From Gymnopilus junonius (taxonomy: Eukaryota > Basidiomycota > Agaricomycetes > Agaricales > Galerinaceae): a stretch of DNA of 64,000 nucleotides. The DNA is taken from the NCBI GenBank assembly GCA_015501075.1, contig JADNYJ010000120.1:1-64000 (forward strand), written 5' to 3'. The notes under the pieces are model-generated. The model was not told the origin of the DNA. It made no database searches and saw nothing but the letters and a program-made list of their open reading frames with translations. The position numbers and the translations under genes were made by a program. Below, in pieces: positions 1 to 12,451 of the stretch (within the stretch, counting starts at the first letter, position 1; the number at the start of each line of letters is the position of its first letter).

Positions 1-542
1 ACTTGGTATTCCTGATCATGTATCTCGCCAGCCTCACTGGTCTCAACTGGCATGTCTGTTTGTAACATCAAATAGTTTCACCTTCTAACGCGCTTTTACT
101 CGCTAGGCTGGCCGTCAATTTTGTGTTATCGAAATTATACGTCATAACAATGAGTGAGTTCAATGTTATCTGTGTTTCATGTAGTTCTTTTTGATTGGTG
201 GCTGGGTGTTTCAAATTTAGTTGCCATGTATGTCCTTATCTAAATATTCGGGCTACAGATTGACCTTTTTACAGCCTTAACGCCCGTCCTTCTGCTAAAT
301 CTGATGCCCATGCGAGATCTACAGAGATAGCAACGTTTGATGTGTCGACCACCATTCAAGAGCGAGGAAGCGTTACTTCGAGGCTCCATCCTCCTGAATT
401 TGCGCTGCAGTCATTTCAAAATAAGGTAACAATGAGCTCTTGATTGGTGACGTTGTATTTGTTAATTAATTTCAATTTCGTGTAGGATCTTAATTCTGTT
501 CCGAATGATTCAAAGAGTATCTACCCTCTCTCGCAAAACTAG
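1..542 (+). CDS. Membrane protein, C-terminal part (DUF6534-like), 5' end outside window
   Basis: Only the 3' end of this gene lies in the window. The last two exons read cleanly: 275-425 and 486-542, joined across a 60-nt GT..AG intron (426-485), ending in TAG at 540-542. Upstream, short hydrophobic stretches (one reading LVFLIMYLASLTGLNWH near 2-52, another AVNFVLSKLYVIT near 115-155) look like the last membrane helices, with small introns between. The run SKLYVIT followed by LNARPS and then a polar tail matches the end of the fungal DUF6534 multi-pass family, in which a helix ending in KLY is followed by a conserved LNAR motif. The function of that family is unknown. Exons before 275 are only approximately placed. 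Family assignment is by motif memory, not by search. Confidence 0.5.
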
Positions 543-1069
543 TGGCAAGACTGACTAACACCTTCAGAAATACTTATCACCCAGGAGACGTCCGTTGTGT
601 AAAAGCAGTAGAGGACATATTTTACCCGTTTTTCAAATTTGTAAGGCAATTATAAGGACGGTCGAAATGGTAGAATGTACTAGGAACAGTTTGGCTGTAT
701 TAATGCGACAATCAGCGCCTGTTTCCTTAAGAATGGAGAATGGTATCAAATGCCCCTTCTTTTACATGCCAGACCAAGATCGACATTATTCTCCCAGCGG
801 GGATAGTGGGACAGTACGATAGTGTCTTCAGTGGACCACTTTCCCCAGTAAAACTATATACTAGTATCTTCTAAAGCATTAAGACATTGGATAAAGCCAA
901 AGAAAATATATTTCAGCAGAAACTTGTCGATCTTCTCTATTGATTGAAAGGAATATTCTAGTAGGGGCACCTTATGCATGCTTGGTGAGATTTAACCTTC
1001 AACTGCACAATTTTGTCAAGCAACCTGTACCCTCTCCGTTCCACGACTGGCCATCCACGTCTCTGGACC
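543..1069. other. Convergent intergenic region
   Basis: Lies between the 3' ends of the membrane protein (+) and the dioxygenase (-). It is AT-rich, and the short open frames in it have no motif or codon bias that I would call coding. Confidence 0.5.
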
Positions 1070-2435
1070 CTACATGTATCCACCACAAAATCTACCGTCA
1101 GAAACAATTCCTTTTGCTTTGAGAGTTAAGCCTACCTTACGGTTAGCAATTCTCTGGTTCTTAATCCTCCTTGCGAACCATTCTTCAGCTGTCGGTCCCG
1201 TATCAAATTTCTTCACATCCTCTCCTTCCTTGGATAACGCTACAGCTTCTGCAATTATATCACTTTCTGCAGCGAGTGCACGGAGAACAGAGGAGTCTCC
1301 AGGACGAGAGAAAAAGACGAGAGACCACCGTACGTTATTCGCTTGGGTAGAAGGCGGTGGACTGTCCAATGAAAAGGATCAACAACATTTATTGATGAGC
1401 GAGAGAAATGACGTACATTACTCTGTGTAGATTGGAGCGGAGGATGCCTCCGCTGAAGATGGAAAGGCTGTCGCCTACGTTGCAGACGGCGTGATTGGCA
1501 ATAGGCTAGATGAAAATATGTAACTAAGAGCATCAGAATGATCGAAGAAATCAAGGTAGACCTTGACATATTGCCAGGTCTCTGAGCCTGGAGGAAGTAC
1601 CTGCAGTCCACCTTGACGATTGTGGAGGAAAGACTTTAGGAGGAATGGTCAGTACACCGAATACGAAGTAAGAAGTCAGCAAGATACGCACAAGAGAGCC
1701 AAAGTCAGTGTGACTTCCGATAGCAATCTTCTGAGTATTGGACATCGGCGGGTTCCTGATAATCCGCGCCTCACTTGCGCTGAATTCCTCGTCGGTATGG
1801 AATTCTAGCAATCTGCCCTTCTTGAGCCCCAACTTGTCGTTTAGGATGTCCATGATCGTGTTGTTGACAGCAAGAGATTTCCGTACGAATGGCTGGATGG
1901 TCGATTCCATACGTTCTAGTGCGGGTTCCGGATAGGAGGTACCAGGAGGAGCGCGCCTTACAACGTTGGGCCAGGCAAGGGCATCGTCTTTGGCGACGTT
2001 GAGGAATTCAATGGTGTCTGGTTCTCCAGAAGCAGCAACGGCATTTCCGCCAGCCTTTTTGTATCTATACGAGGTCAAAGCACGTCAATAATAGTAACAG
2101 GGATATGGTATTTTGATTATACCCAAATGAGTTCCCTTCATCGCCCTGTTCGTACTTCATTTTCTCCTCCAGAGGCAGAGCCATGACCTCAGCTCCGAGA
2201 TCAAACACCTTCTGCGCTAGTTCATCCACTTCATGATCCTTCAAACTTTGCATTTCATCAGTTATTATAAAACTTCAGATAGGGACTAAAATGGTACTTA
2301 CTACCAAAATCCGAGCTTCGTTGCCGCCTCCCATAATTTCTCGATTTCACCAGCATCTCTCTTTTTGAGGAGCTGATAGTCAACGACAAGGAGAGGGTGC
2401 GTTGGAACGTCTTCCGGCCAAGCAGGGATAGACAT
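1070..2435 (-). CDS. 2-oxoglutarate/Fe(II) dioxygenase, isopenicillin N synthase-like
   Basis: Six exons join to exactly 361 codons (360 residues) with introns at 2246-2301, 2065-2122, 1634-1691, 1506-1561 and 1362-1416 (55-58 nt each). The ATG at 2435 opens MSIPAWPEDVPTHPLLVVDY, a normal start of a DIOX_N-type N-terminal domain, followed by GFWYLKDHEVDE. The jelly-roll catalytic core carries the iron ligands: His and Asp in SHTDFGSL (about residues 203-210, at the end of exon 3) and the distal His in LHRV (about 260-263). Arg275 and Ser277 (RWS) are the expected 2-oxoglutarate carboxylate contacts. GGLQVLPP and NVGDSLSIFS are further family blocks. Members oxidise small molecules in secondary metabolism or detoxification using O2 and 2OG; the substrate cannot be inferred. 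No frame breaks. It is transcribed in the same direction as the AAA gene upstream. Confidence 0.9.
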
Positions 2436-3211
2436 CGTGTTGAGAGCTTCTTGATGTTTAAGAATGCGAATATGAGAAACGTCTACAAGACAGTGAGGAT
2501 TGAATCAGACAGCATCTTTAGCCAGAGATTATATACCCTACCGGAGCTTACATCCACAGGCAATGAGAACCACCACAGATTTGAAGCTGTGTAAGAGTAT
2601 CTTACTACTGTGTCAGTAGACTCTGAAGGCCAACGTCACAACAATTGTCGGAAGGCGCTCAGACAGGTATTTTTGGCTCGGCGGGTACGGCACGCAATTT
2701 CTAATCCATGATGTCGAGGAATTTCAAATTTCTCAAACCCCTATTGGGAAAAGGAAGCAAAGAAGTAACTATCGCGAGTCCGACGGGCAAGTCTTCTGTC
2801 GGACGGTTGCGAGCAAGCTGCGAGTCACCCACGCGCTGTTTCCCATGACCAAAAACATGCATAGCCGTGACAGTTCAGATGCAGAGACGATTCATTGAAT
2901 ATTTGGTCATCGCGAAAACCAGAGATTGTTGGAAGAGACGAGGAAAACGCCGGGGGAGTAGTCAGTTGAGAAATCTAACAGAACTTCATGACGCTATTTG
3001 GCCCTGTTTTTTTTTTCATCGCCAACGTCCTGGCAGCCGAAAATCAAACATCCCAGGATTACAGGATCTTTAAAAAACTATGTACAGTCTATAAAATTGG
3101 CGTGGTCGTGATAAAGGACAGCGTTACATGGACAACTAAATAGTACAAAAAATTTGACTGCTTTCTTTTTCCCCTCCTTCCCCATCCTCTCGCCTCAGTA
3201 CGACAAAAACT
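2436..3211. other. Intergenic region, promoter side of the dioxygenase gene
   Basis: Between two minus-strand genes. It must hold the dioxygenase promoter and the AAA terminator. An A/T-rich patch (3005-3180) with a run of T at 3008-3017 lies near the AAA 3' end. No other gene seen. Confidence 0.5.
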
Positions 3212-5764
3212 TTACATGTACATACCCACATTCTTCTTCTCAAACTCCTTCGTAAACTCATCTAGCGCATCCAGAGTAATCCTCAGATGCTCAAAGCACA
3301 CATCCTCACCCTTCGCGACAGCCAGAGAATGGGCGGTCCTCGCGGCGTTCTTGATCTGCCTTCCATTGATATCACGCCGGGCGAGTTCCCTGATCTGTTC
3401 CTTGGTGACATTCTTGGCGGCTTCGCCCATCTTGGAGATGAAGGCTGCCCAGACTTGTTCCTTGGAGTCCTCGGATAGCTCGCTGAAGTGGAGAGCGACG
3501 TGGATACGAGAGAGGAAGGCCTCGTCGAATGCCTTGACACGATTGGTGGTCAGGAAGAGAATGCCACGGTAGTACTCGACGTGGCGCAAGCTGACGTGAC
3601 ACGCAGACACGCAAATGCTTTAGCATCATATTATGACCAAAGAGACGATCGAAACGGCTCACAATACAGCAACCATAGCGTTTCTCTCCAAATCATGAAG
3701 AGATCTCTGCTCAAGGAACACATCCGCCTCGTCAATGAGAACAATCGCTTTCCAAGCAGTGGCAACGTCAAAGATACGCTCAAGAGAAGCGTCGAGCGCC
3801 GCTGCACTGGTTCCCAGATCACCACCACCGACAACGTACAACGGCCTTCGGACATGCTCGCTTGTCGCCTCCGCAGAGAAGGTCTTGCCTACTCCTGGAG
3901 GTCCGAAGAGGTTGATCACGAGTCCATGGCCTTTCCCCTTGATAAAGTCGTCGAACCCGACTTCCTTGTGGTGCGCCTCGACGAGAGATTGGAGGAGGTT
4001 CTTCCTTTCTCCTGGTAGGACGAGGTTGGAGAATGCATCGTTGTTCCAGTCAACGTCATCAATCTTCTCCACATTGAATTCCACTAATTTCATCAACCAT
4101 GATAAGACACCAAGCATCCCAGTAGAGACAGATCGACACTTACACCAGACCTTGTCCACCAAACTAAACCCAAATACGACTGTAGGCGCAAGCAGGAGCT
4201 CAGCATCCGTCATCTCCACATCAGGAGTAGCATCATTCGACTGAGTTTGCACCAGGTGATCTATTCGCAGATGGGGAAGATCAATCTCGCTTGACGACGC
4301 GGAGGACGGCATGAGGAAGATACCTAGGTTTTGATTGACTTGGAGAGGGGGAAGAGGGTTGCCGTAGGAGTCGTATTGCGGAGGTTGATTAAAGCGTGTG
4401 TTAGTCTTGGTATCGACGTTGTCTTCTACCTTTGGCGGGACAGGGGTGGGTAGGACGTAGTTGGGATTCAGGCGGCGGAAAGTAGCGCGATCGACCATGA
4501 TGCGGCCTCGAACCTAAAATACGAAAATATTAGTCCCAGTCTCGACGTAGAAAAGAAACCTAAACGGCTTACATTGTGCTTCAGAAGCTTGTCCTGGGAT
4601 TTAATAGCAGCCAAACCGTCGAACTGCTTGTGATGAACACCAATCAAACTGACCCATTTCTTGCCTCTCTTTAAAAGCGACTCCTTCAATCCCTCAGGGT
4701 CCGCATGGAACTTGAGTGGATATGCGTCCAGCGTGTTGATCTTCACTGTGCCCCCTACAGGCCGGAGATAAACGATAGTCTGTACCTTACCCACCACAAC
4801 GCTATGTGTGAGCGGCCTATCAACGAGATCAACGCTCTGCAGCGTAAGCTGATATACAGGCTTGCCCTCGACTGCAGTGCGGATCCACGAGGTGAGCTCA
4901 AATAACCTTGGGAGGCCAGTTATAGCGCATTTCGTGACCATGAGGCTCCTAGGCACGAGGATGGCATAGAGGAGGTCGAACGTAATCTCTCCGTGAGCCG
5001 TGAGGCGTTCGATGGTGGCTAGGGTGAGGCGGTAGTCGGAAGCGATGGTTGAGTTGAGAAGGTTGACGGAAATGAGCATGTTTTTCTCTTGTTCTGTACG
5101 ACCCTTCTTAGCTTCTAGGTCCGCAGCGTATTTGAGGAATTCGGAGTAGAAGGTGATGAATATTTCGGGATCCAACTAGGAAGAGGTGCCGAAGCAGAAT
5201 GAGAAGAGAATAAGGACGTAAAAGAGCAGTTGAGCTACCTCCAAAGGATCGTTGTGCCAAGAAATACCGGGCCATGACTGGATGACATCCTTGCATGCTT
5301 TGAGGATGTACTCGCTCTTGACAACGAGTTTGAAAGTCGGTTCCATATTTTCCTGCCTTGGCATAGTTCGAACAATTCTGGGAAGGTGTGAGTTCCTCTA
5401 CAAGAGCTCGAAGCCAAAATAACAACGTACACGAAGCTGAACTCCTTCCAGGCGTCGTTACCGCTACTCTGCATCATGGGGAGGCTCTCGACGGTAACCT
5501 TCGAGCTCGTGTTCTACATAACAGCATGTCAGAAGTTTGAACAATAACATAAAGTATCAGAACGTACCCTATACTTCCATGACTTGGTCCAGCGCTGTAG
5601 TAGAAGTCGACACGCTTGACCTTCAATGATGGAGCAGGAAGAGGTTCCTCGCGAACGACGGTGGATGCCTTGGACTCATGGTCGTCGTCAATTGTCTTCT
5701 CATCTGCATGAGACGTGGAGGAAGATGCAGAACTTTTCATAAGGGTGGAAAAACGGCGATTCAT
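3212..5764 (-). CDS. AAA+ ATPase of the fungal DUF7025 type
   Basis: A large fungal AAA protein of roughly 725 residues in seven exons. The N-terminal half is the DUF7025-type region (WPGISW, DLLYAILVPRSLM, KKWVSLIGVHHKQFDG, RGRIMVDRATFRRLNPNY). The C-terminal half is the AAA module: Walker A GPPGVGKT, Walker B IVLIDEADVF, sensor-1 FLTTNR, arginine-finger region LSRIHVAL, and a lid with RDINGRQIKNA. Introns are short and well formed; the last is 3591-3662 and rebuilds AVFLRHVEYY. Family members are hexameric-type ATPases of unknown cellular job. Oddity: exon 1 reads RVDFYYS and then leaves the frame near 5594; the next base frame gives RWTKSWKYR, which is what the family has there. One extra G on the plus strand (a C in the coding sequence) would restore it, so an indel error or a young lesion is likely. 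Otherwise every domain is intact. Confidence 0.85.
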
Positions 5765-8678
5765 GGTTGCTGGGAAACCTAAGGTCGTAGGGACTGAACG
5801 AGGGTCGTATATGTATCAGCCCAGGTAGGCACGTCCCATTCAAGAAATGTCAAAGGAACATTCGACCCTGATTGGCTCATGGGTCATGAGAAAGAAGACG
5901 TGGGGCACTGCGCGTCTTCCGTCAGAAATGCTGTGCCGCTGGTCAGGTCGAGTCAGAAAGACTCTTTTGGATACTATGGTGTGATAGATAAGACTCACAG
6001 CTTGTATTCTGTGGCACATATCAGGACAGGGACAGGGTGTATGGAGAGATTTATTCTTGGTCGAATTCGTCAACAACAAATGTGAAAACAAGGGATCTTT
6101 GCATCAGACAGACTGACGTCTACTTCGTGTCTGATTCAATACAGCGCAGCCTGACAACGCTTGACGAAGAGCAATCCAGCCAGACAGACGGTAATGATGG
6201 TGGTTGAGTGTGAGTGCAAAGTGGGCACGATGGGAAATATCGGAAATGGCCTGCTCTAAAAATAGATTTCAACCGTCTTCCAGCGCCATTCAAGTTCGCG
6301 TGTACATAGCTTTTTCAAGCACCGCATGTACTACCTCTCTTCTTTCAATCATATTCCTCATATTTCAACTTCGGCTTTCAAGTTATGTATCATAATTGCT
6401 GAGTTCCAATTCTGTGAACTTCGTTTTCTTGGTCACATGATCTGATTAAGTGCTGCCTATTGACACTCCATATCAAAGTCGTTGAAGTCAGGATCAAAAT
6501 TCGGTAAGAATCAGATAAATAAGATAGTTTTCTTGACTGGTGGGATGTGTAGTCATAATGATTTGAAAATCAAAGAAAGTGAGGGTCGAAACCCAAGATC
6601 GATAAATAGCGTACGGTTCCAAGTAGGTAATTTAAATAAAATCGATGCACTTTATATGCTAGACCTGATGCTTAGCTTTTTGATATGTACAAACAATGGA
6701 AACGACAAATAAATGGGCAGGACAATAATAGGTGATACGCGAGCCCTTTGTTAGGATTGCCATAGTAGAAGAAATGCAAAAAAAAACAGAATCGTGATTG
6801 GAATTCCAATGGACAATAAAGAATGACCGGAGATAAAATAATTGGTCCAAGTTTACCTTAACACAATGGGTGAATCGCCGAAATTGGTATTTTGTACCAG
6901 TCTGATAAAGGCCAACGTAAGCTGTGGGGAAATATGCAGACAATAAAGCCACTCGGCTTGGCTTTCTCCGAAAGTTATAAAAGGTGCTCACAATTCCTCC
7001 TACTCGATTCCAAATCCCTTCTTTCTTTTCTTATCCTATCTCCTACTTCCCTTGGGCTTTCAATTTAGATTCAAGTCGAGTTACTTGTGCGCTTCTTTAG
7101 CCAGGGGCCTCAGCTTTGCTGCTTCCAAACTCGACCGTGCTCAACTTACCGAGTACCAAATCCATATCTCCGCCCAGTCTGATGGCAAGGCTATTTATTC
7201 CACTCTTCATCCTGACCGTTCACCCAACTAATTTTTAAGGAAAGTAGTCGAAATGACGATGGTGAATTAAATTTTTATATGCAGACTAGGCGCAATCTGT
7301 AGTCCTGGATACGCTTCTATTCTACTATTCTTACCTTCTTATTTTTTTCTTTATTTCCCCTTTCAGAAAATTGGAAGGACACATCGGCCCTTCATATCCG
7401 ACGGAGATACTCCTCGCTCTATCATCAGTTGACAGAAATTCTTTCATTTCCGAATCTCAACTTGGTATGACGATCCAGTGGTCTTCCTGGATAGGGGCCG
7501 TTAAGTGTTCTACCTGTTAACGCACTCTTTTCTACTTCTGCTGTAAGGGGGACAATTAGCACAGGTCCGTAACAGAGAAAATTGAGTCGGATCAACGTAC
7601 CGGATGCATGGAAGCGCCTTCGATAAGATAACAATGGCGCGCCACAATGGCCGGACGGAGTTAACTCCGAACGTGGTAATCCCTCGCAACGAAAAGCAAC
7701 TGGTATCCTTTTCCCCCTCATTTATCACTTATAAAATTTTATTCCTCTCCATTTAGCTCGTAAAATACGATCTTTCCATATGCTCAGCCATGACCATTCG
7801 GTCCGATAAAATTTCATTTCGTTTATTTCAAATTTCCTCTCTCTTCCTCTGTAAAAATTTCCTTCTCCCTGAAACTCTTCGCTTATTTGCTACAGTATAA
7901 ATATTAGACTTGTGTACTGTAGTTCTCCAGTGGAATACCATCGCATCCCTCAATTCAGAAGCATAGAAATCGACTTAGATATTGCATTTTCGACTCAAGA
8001 TACTCAAAATTCCCTCACTTTCTCACTGTTCCCGGAACCCTCATCTATTTTTAATTCACTGTCTACACCTACACACGCTATTGGAACCATCGACAAACGG
8101 AGTTTGTCACCGAGTCCCATTCCGGACACGCTCGAACTCATTAAACTACACTGCTACATTTCCTTTTGCAAGTAGTGTTTGCCATTTTTAGGTTTGATGT
8201 ATACTTGTATTCCCACTCTCAAGATCTACGCTCAGTATAATCTTCATTTGAAAAGGAAATAACTTTCTAAAAGAATGCAGCAATTAAGTGATCCTCCAAG
8301 TCATCGGCTGTGTGCTGGGGCCCCATGTTAAGTATATTTTATCAAGGTCGAAGCTGCTCATTTTTATCGCCTCCTTGCATGGCGGGATTATATTTTGCTC
8401 AAACTACGCCGTGTAAATCGATCCTTGCGGTATTTTTGACTAGCTTCCATTGTAGAAAACCCTTTCGGCGGGGTCTCTACGTTGTTGGCGAGTATCGAAT
8501 CGTTATTAGATCAGAATTTTTCAAACGACCCCGAGTGTCAGATTGTATACATATATCGCCACTGTTTTATATGAAGATTTATTCTGTAATCACACGAGTA
8601 TATGTATGCACGTCTCCTTTCAGCTGCACTCTTTACGATTATTATTTGTAATTCTTTATGGAAGCGAAAGGAATGTCA
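5765..8678. other. 2.9-kb stretch without a supported gene
   Basis: AT-rich sequence upstream of the AAA gene and downstream of the next minus-strand gene. Short open frames occur on both strands (for example 6659-6991 minus, 7912-8175 plus) but none has an ATG plus motifs or plausible splice context. A 50-codon open stretch on the plus strand at 7069-7231 has fairly regular codon use and a TTTCAATTTAG acceptor-like sequence before it, so it could be a stranded exon, but I could not connect it to anything. Confidence 0.4.
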
Positions 8679-9235
8679 TTACATACAACATATACCATTA
8701 ACCACTTCTCCGAGCTTGTCCTCAGTCTCATTCTTCACAATTAGACCTCGCTTCTTTAGGTAGGGGTTCCTTTTGTCTTTTGTTCGTGTTTTCTGGCCTC
8801 TTTCTTCTGCGGGCCAGAGAAATTCATTAGGTATTGCAAACTTCATCCTGAAAAATTTCACCTGTTTCTTTGTAACATTCGAAAGTTCATCGAAATTCCA
8901 TCCAGCCTTGACGTACGCGGCCCGAATCAAATTCTTATTGGTCTTAAAAATGGGAAACGCGGCACGAAGGCGGCCGCGCAAGCGCATTAGTTCCGTTGGC
9001 ATGTCATCCGTCTCTCGAAGATGTGTAATAAATGAAATAATGGAGTCGAGGTCAAGCTCTCTGTTGAAGTATCGCTTCGTGACTTTTTTCGATCGATTAT
9101 TGTTCGCTAGAATCGGAGTAAGAATCAAGCCAATAGAGGTATTCAGAAGGACTAACGAGTGGGAAATATTCCTGCGGCCGCTCCGGGGTGGATTTTGCGA
9201 GGTTTCTTTAGGGCTGCAGTGTCAGGTTGTGCCAT
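8679..9235 (-). CDS. Small basic hypothetical protein
   Basis: Two exons: 9235-9157 and 9106-8679, separated by a 50-nt intron (9107-9156, GTTAGT..CTAG). The join removes an in-frame TAG and gives an unbroken protein of about 168 residues. The start chosen is the ATG at 9235; the frame is open further upstream, so a longer N-terminus is possible. The protein is Lys/Arg-rich at both ends (RSKKVTKRY; RGQKTRTKDKRNPYLKKRG) with a predicted helical middle (LDSIISFITHLRETDDMP, then TELMRLRGRLRAAF) that could bind nucleic acid or a partner protein. I do not recognise a family. It is divergently arranged with the MYND gene, sharing a 323-bp promoter region. Confidence 0.55.
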
Positions 9236-9558
9236 CGAAGACTCAACGCTGAACTGTAGGAAACTTGGAAAAGTACGACACTTGACACTTCTGTAGATTG
9301 ATATAATAAAAGACAGTATAAGTAGCCGAAATACCTTCTGGAGGAGTATCAAACCTTTTCAGAAGCCTGCAACAAAAAATGGAAGGCAAGTGGCACTGGA
9401 AGGGCCAAGACGTGGCACGGTTTCAAAATTCAGAAAATGAATTAATTTTCAACGCGTAACGCACGTGATCGCGTCAGCACATGATCGCGAAAAATAAATG
9501 GAAATGCCTGGCCCTTTTATTCTAACCACGTCCTTCACCTGTTACTTTACCATAAACC
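9236..9558. promoter_or_regulatory. Bidirectional promoter region with paired CACRTGATCGCG motif
   Basis: The divergent spacer between the small basic protein (-) and the MYND gene (+). It contains two near-identical copies of a 12-mer, CACGTGATCGCG at 9462-9473 and CACATGATCGCG at 9478-9489, 16 bp apart start to start. The first contains the E-box core CACGTG, a bHLH target. A role in regulation is inference. Confidence 0.4.
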
Positions 9559-10302
9559 ATGGCGCCCGCACTCTCCTGCTCCGTTTGCAAGAAATTTACA
9601 AGCGATACCGTCAGCATTCAGAAGTGCGCACGCTGCCATAGCCGTTTTTATTGCGGTAAGTCGCTCACCGCAGCATACATCTGGAGCATTGTCAGGTTGT
9701 CCGAGCCCCAGTACTAATCCATACCTTCAATTTTTTCCAGGACGCGACTGCCAGCTGCTGATTGGCCAAACCACAAACCTTCCTGCGGCAACAGCATGGT
9801 GTGGTACGACAGGTACCGCAAGTGTAAGGACGGGAGTCGCCACGAAGGCAAACTGGAGCTTATCACCTGGTCAAACAAAAAGGAGGGTACCGGCTGGGGA
9901 CATTGCTTCGAAGAGGAGTCTGACGACCTCCGTCGGAAGTTTGAGGAGGAGTACGGAGGCGATGAATCCAAGTTCTACAAGTACTGGCCGCAGGGATTCC
10001 GATGGACGTGTTGTGGCACCGACGCAGGCATGAAGTGGGGTTGCGACCACCACGGAACGGGATCTAAGCCCTGCACCTGCGATTTCTGCCGGCAAGTGTC
10101 TGTTATCCCTTCTCATCGTGCTTTTTATCTGACCCGATTCCGCATCAGGATGGGCAAGCCCTTGCCAGACAGCATCTTCAACGACAAGAACGCCTCTCGT
10201 CATGGTCTCAAGCTGCCACGAGGACCTGATCGTCGGTCCTTCCACGCCGGATTGGCCACCATGGCGGCTTCCAGCAGGACGATGATGGGTTTGGAAATGT
10301 AA
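9559..10302 (+). CDS. MYND-type zinc finger protein (frame break after exon 2 start)
   Basis: Exon 1 (9559-9655) encodes MAPALSCSVCKKF and KCARCHSRFYCG; the intron at 9656-9740 ends TTTTTTCCAG; exon 2 continues GRDCQ and then, one base out of frame, DWPNHKPSC. Together these are the complete MYND zinc ligand pattern C-x2-C..C-x2-C..YC-x3-CQ..DW-x2-HK-x2-C. The break sits at 9754, where CAGCT would have to be CAGGCT to give CQAADW; either an indel error or a lesion. The rest (about 170 residues, WYDRYRKC, WPQGFRWTCCGTDAGMKWGC, CTCDFCR) has a second Cys/His-rich cluster and a basic tail. A probable GC..AG intron (10093-10149, GCAAGT donor) joins CDFCR to MGKPLPD; because it is in frame, retention would also be translatable. 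MYND domains bind proline-rich partner peptides. Confidence 0.7.
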
Positions 10303-10937
10303 TGCTAAATAGGGGCTGCTAATTGCGCTCAGGTGACTGTCTTTTGATATCTCTCAAAATAAAATTCTCATCATCATCGCCACAGTCTAGGGCATGTATT
10401 TATACCTCTAAATTCCCCGAAAGCGAGACGAGAATGCCGATTTCTGTCGCCTTCACGCCTATAAAATTGTTGTAACTATTCTTTGATTTTGTACAGTGCT
10501 TCAATCCTTGATCGCGAAACCGCGAATCTTCTTTAATCTAGGTCTTTTTTTTTCTAAGTATTGGTCTTTCGCACGTCTACTTTTTCCCCTTTTTTTTTTC
10601 TGATATACTGTTTTTTTTACCAACCTTCAATATTTTACGATTTCAAGAAGTTCAAAGCCTTCACCCTCATGTTGGGCCAAATGAAGCTCAAAGGGGACAT
10701 CCAAGTACCTGAGGCCCCCTTGTAATCCGAACCAGATTGTTACAGGCCCTTGTTCGTTACCCTGACAATGTGCATTGTTCGGTAAGCTTGCAATGATGGC
10801 GATAATGGCGAATACAATAAGACCCCCGGAAAGAAATCGGGCCTTTGTAAATCAATTGTTGCGCGTAGCTCGTTCATCGAATATAAAACGAGTGCTGGTA
10901 GCAGTAACTTTGGTACCTCGTACGTAGGTAAGTTTGA
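10303..10937. other. Intergenic region
   Basis: Between two plus-strand genes: 3' region of the MYND gene (T-rich tracts near 10540-10620) followed by the promoter of the C2H2 gene. No further gene seen. Confidence 0.5.
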
Positions 10938-11599
10938 ATGGCACCCCCGCGATCCAGGCCAACGGACCTCCGCCGAACCTTACTACGATCAAGGGCTATA
11001 GCTTTCCTCAGCAGTCAGATCCTATTGAATCCGTCCTTCTTTCAGTCTGAAGAGTATACCAATGTGAAGTATGACAAGTATACCAGGTGAGTTTCTTCTT
11101 CCTTCCTTTCTTTCTTCGTCGATCCTCTACTCATAGTCCTACTTACATCCCTTATCGAATTTAATTTTATAGCGTTTCACATCTTTTAACTTCTATCGAG
11201 CCATTTCTCTCAACCAGCCCTCCAGCGGATTCTGTCCTTTTCCGCCCTCAACAAACTCCAGTCCAATTCCCAGCCCAAGTTCCTCCTGACCCGCCTTCTG
11301 CTTCTGATAAGGGTCGGTACGACGCGGCTTACACGAGCTCTCTCGACATCTGTCTATGGCAAGGGTGTGGAGAGGCCTCAAGAAATATAGTGGAGCATTT
11401 AGAGGACGCGCATGAAGTGTTTTCTCAGTACGCCGAGGATGTGAATTCGGGTAACCGTAAGATGCGATGCTGCTTGTGGGTTGGCTGTGATTCGAGCTGC
11501 TCAACGGCGCCGTTGCTTTTTAAACATATTAAACGTAAACATCTGGGTGATTTGGGAATGAAACATTTTGATCTAAACATGAACAGACAACTGCCTTGA
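10938..11599 (+). CDS. Small C2H2-type zinc finger protein
   Basis: Two exons, 10938-11086 and 11173-11599, joined over an 86-nt intron with GTGAGT donor and TTTTATAG acceptor; the join gives exactly 192 codons (191 residues). The ATG at 10938 is the first in the frame and opens MAPPRSRPTDLRRTLLRSRA. The C-terminal third carries two zinc-finger-like units: CLWQGC with a downstream HLEDAH, and CLWVGC with HIKRKH, i.e. C-x4-C..H-x4-H style spacing typical of fungal C2H2 proteins of this kind. The middle is proline-rich and probably disordered. Likely nuclear; DNA binding is inferred, not shown. Confidence 0.7.
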
Positions 11600-12451
11600 T
11601 CCTTCCTCATTCCTTGAGCTTTTCCCGTTGCTACTAGTAGAATAAATCTATTTTTAGTTCATCCCCTGTCGACCTAACTTTTTCCGCTGGGGGTCATTTC
11701 GTTTTTCAACATGCACCATGTTGATATGGTTGACTTCCACGCTCTCTGTCATTGCTCTCTCATTCATACTTACGCGCTCCCTAGGAAATTTGGAGTCAAG
11801 TATTCTATGTTTATTTCATATCCGTGTAGCTAATTAAAGTTTGCTTTTAGTCTGACCGAGTGTGGGCAACGCGAGACCACGCTCGGGAGAGATGTTGTCA
11901 TAAAGAAAGTTGACATTTGCAACTTTCCGAAGCACCTTTCTAACACTTTTTGTGATTCTAGACTTGTTTCTGAAAGGGATAAACCATCGAACGAATGGAA
12001 GATCCTGCGGCGTCTAAATAGTAAAGAATTGCGATCACATCTATGAAACTGTACGATACAAGTGATCGAGTATACATTTTCGACAATTTGGTTTTCGTCA
12101 TCACACCCAGGTACTGTCGTTTATTACAGAAGGCTAATTAAACTAAATAAATGCCAGGCGTGGTTGGAAGTACATATCCATTTAACCCATATTTACTCTA
12201 TATGACTTTTAATCAAATTGTTTCCGAGTAGGTCCTTGCCTTCCTCCACCAGCATCGTATCGCGCATCAAGACATCATTGATCAGAATACTGGTACGAAC
12301 GTCTTTGTAAGCTATGATCAAGTTCCTTTCCATACAGGCCTGCGAAATCCTGGGGAAGTCTGCTACGCTTTGTACGATTTTGGCCATTCCGTTTCTTATG
12401 AAGAAGATGTGGACATAAGGAGTGGTAACACGACCCCGGCTTATTCAGTTT
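11600..12451. other. Intergenic region with one short unassigned ORF
   Basis: AT-rich sequence. A minus-strand ATG frame at 12193-12387 encodes 64 residues (MAKIVQSVADFPRISQAC at its start) that look protein-like but match no family I can name. It may be an exon of a decayed gene. Confidence 0.35.
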
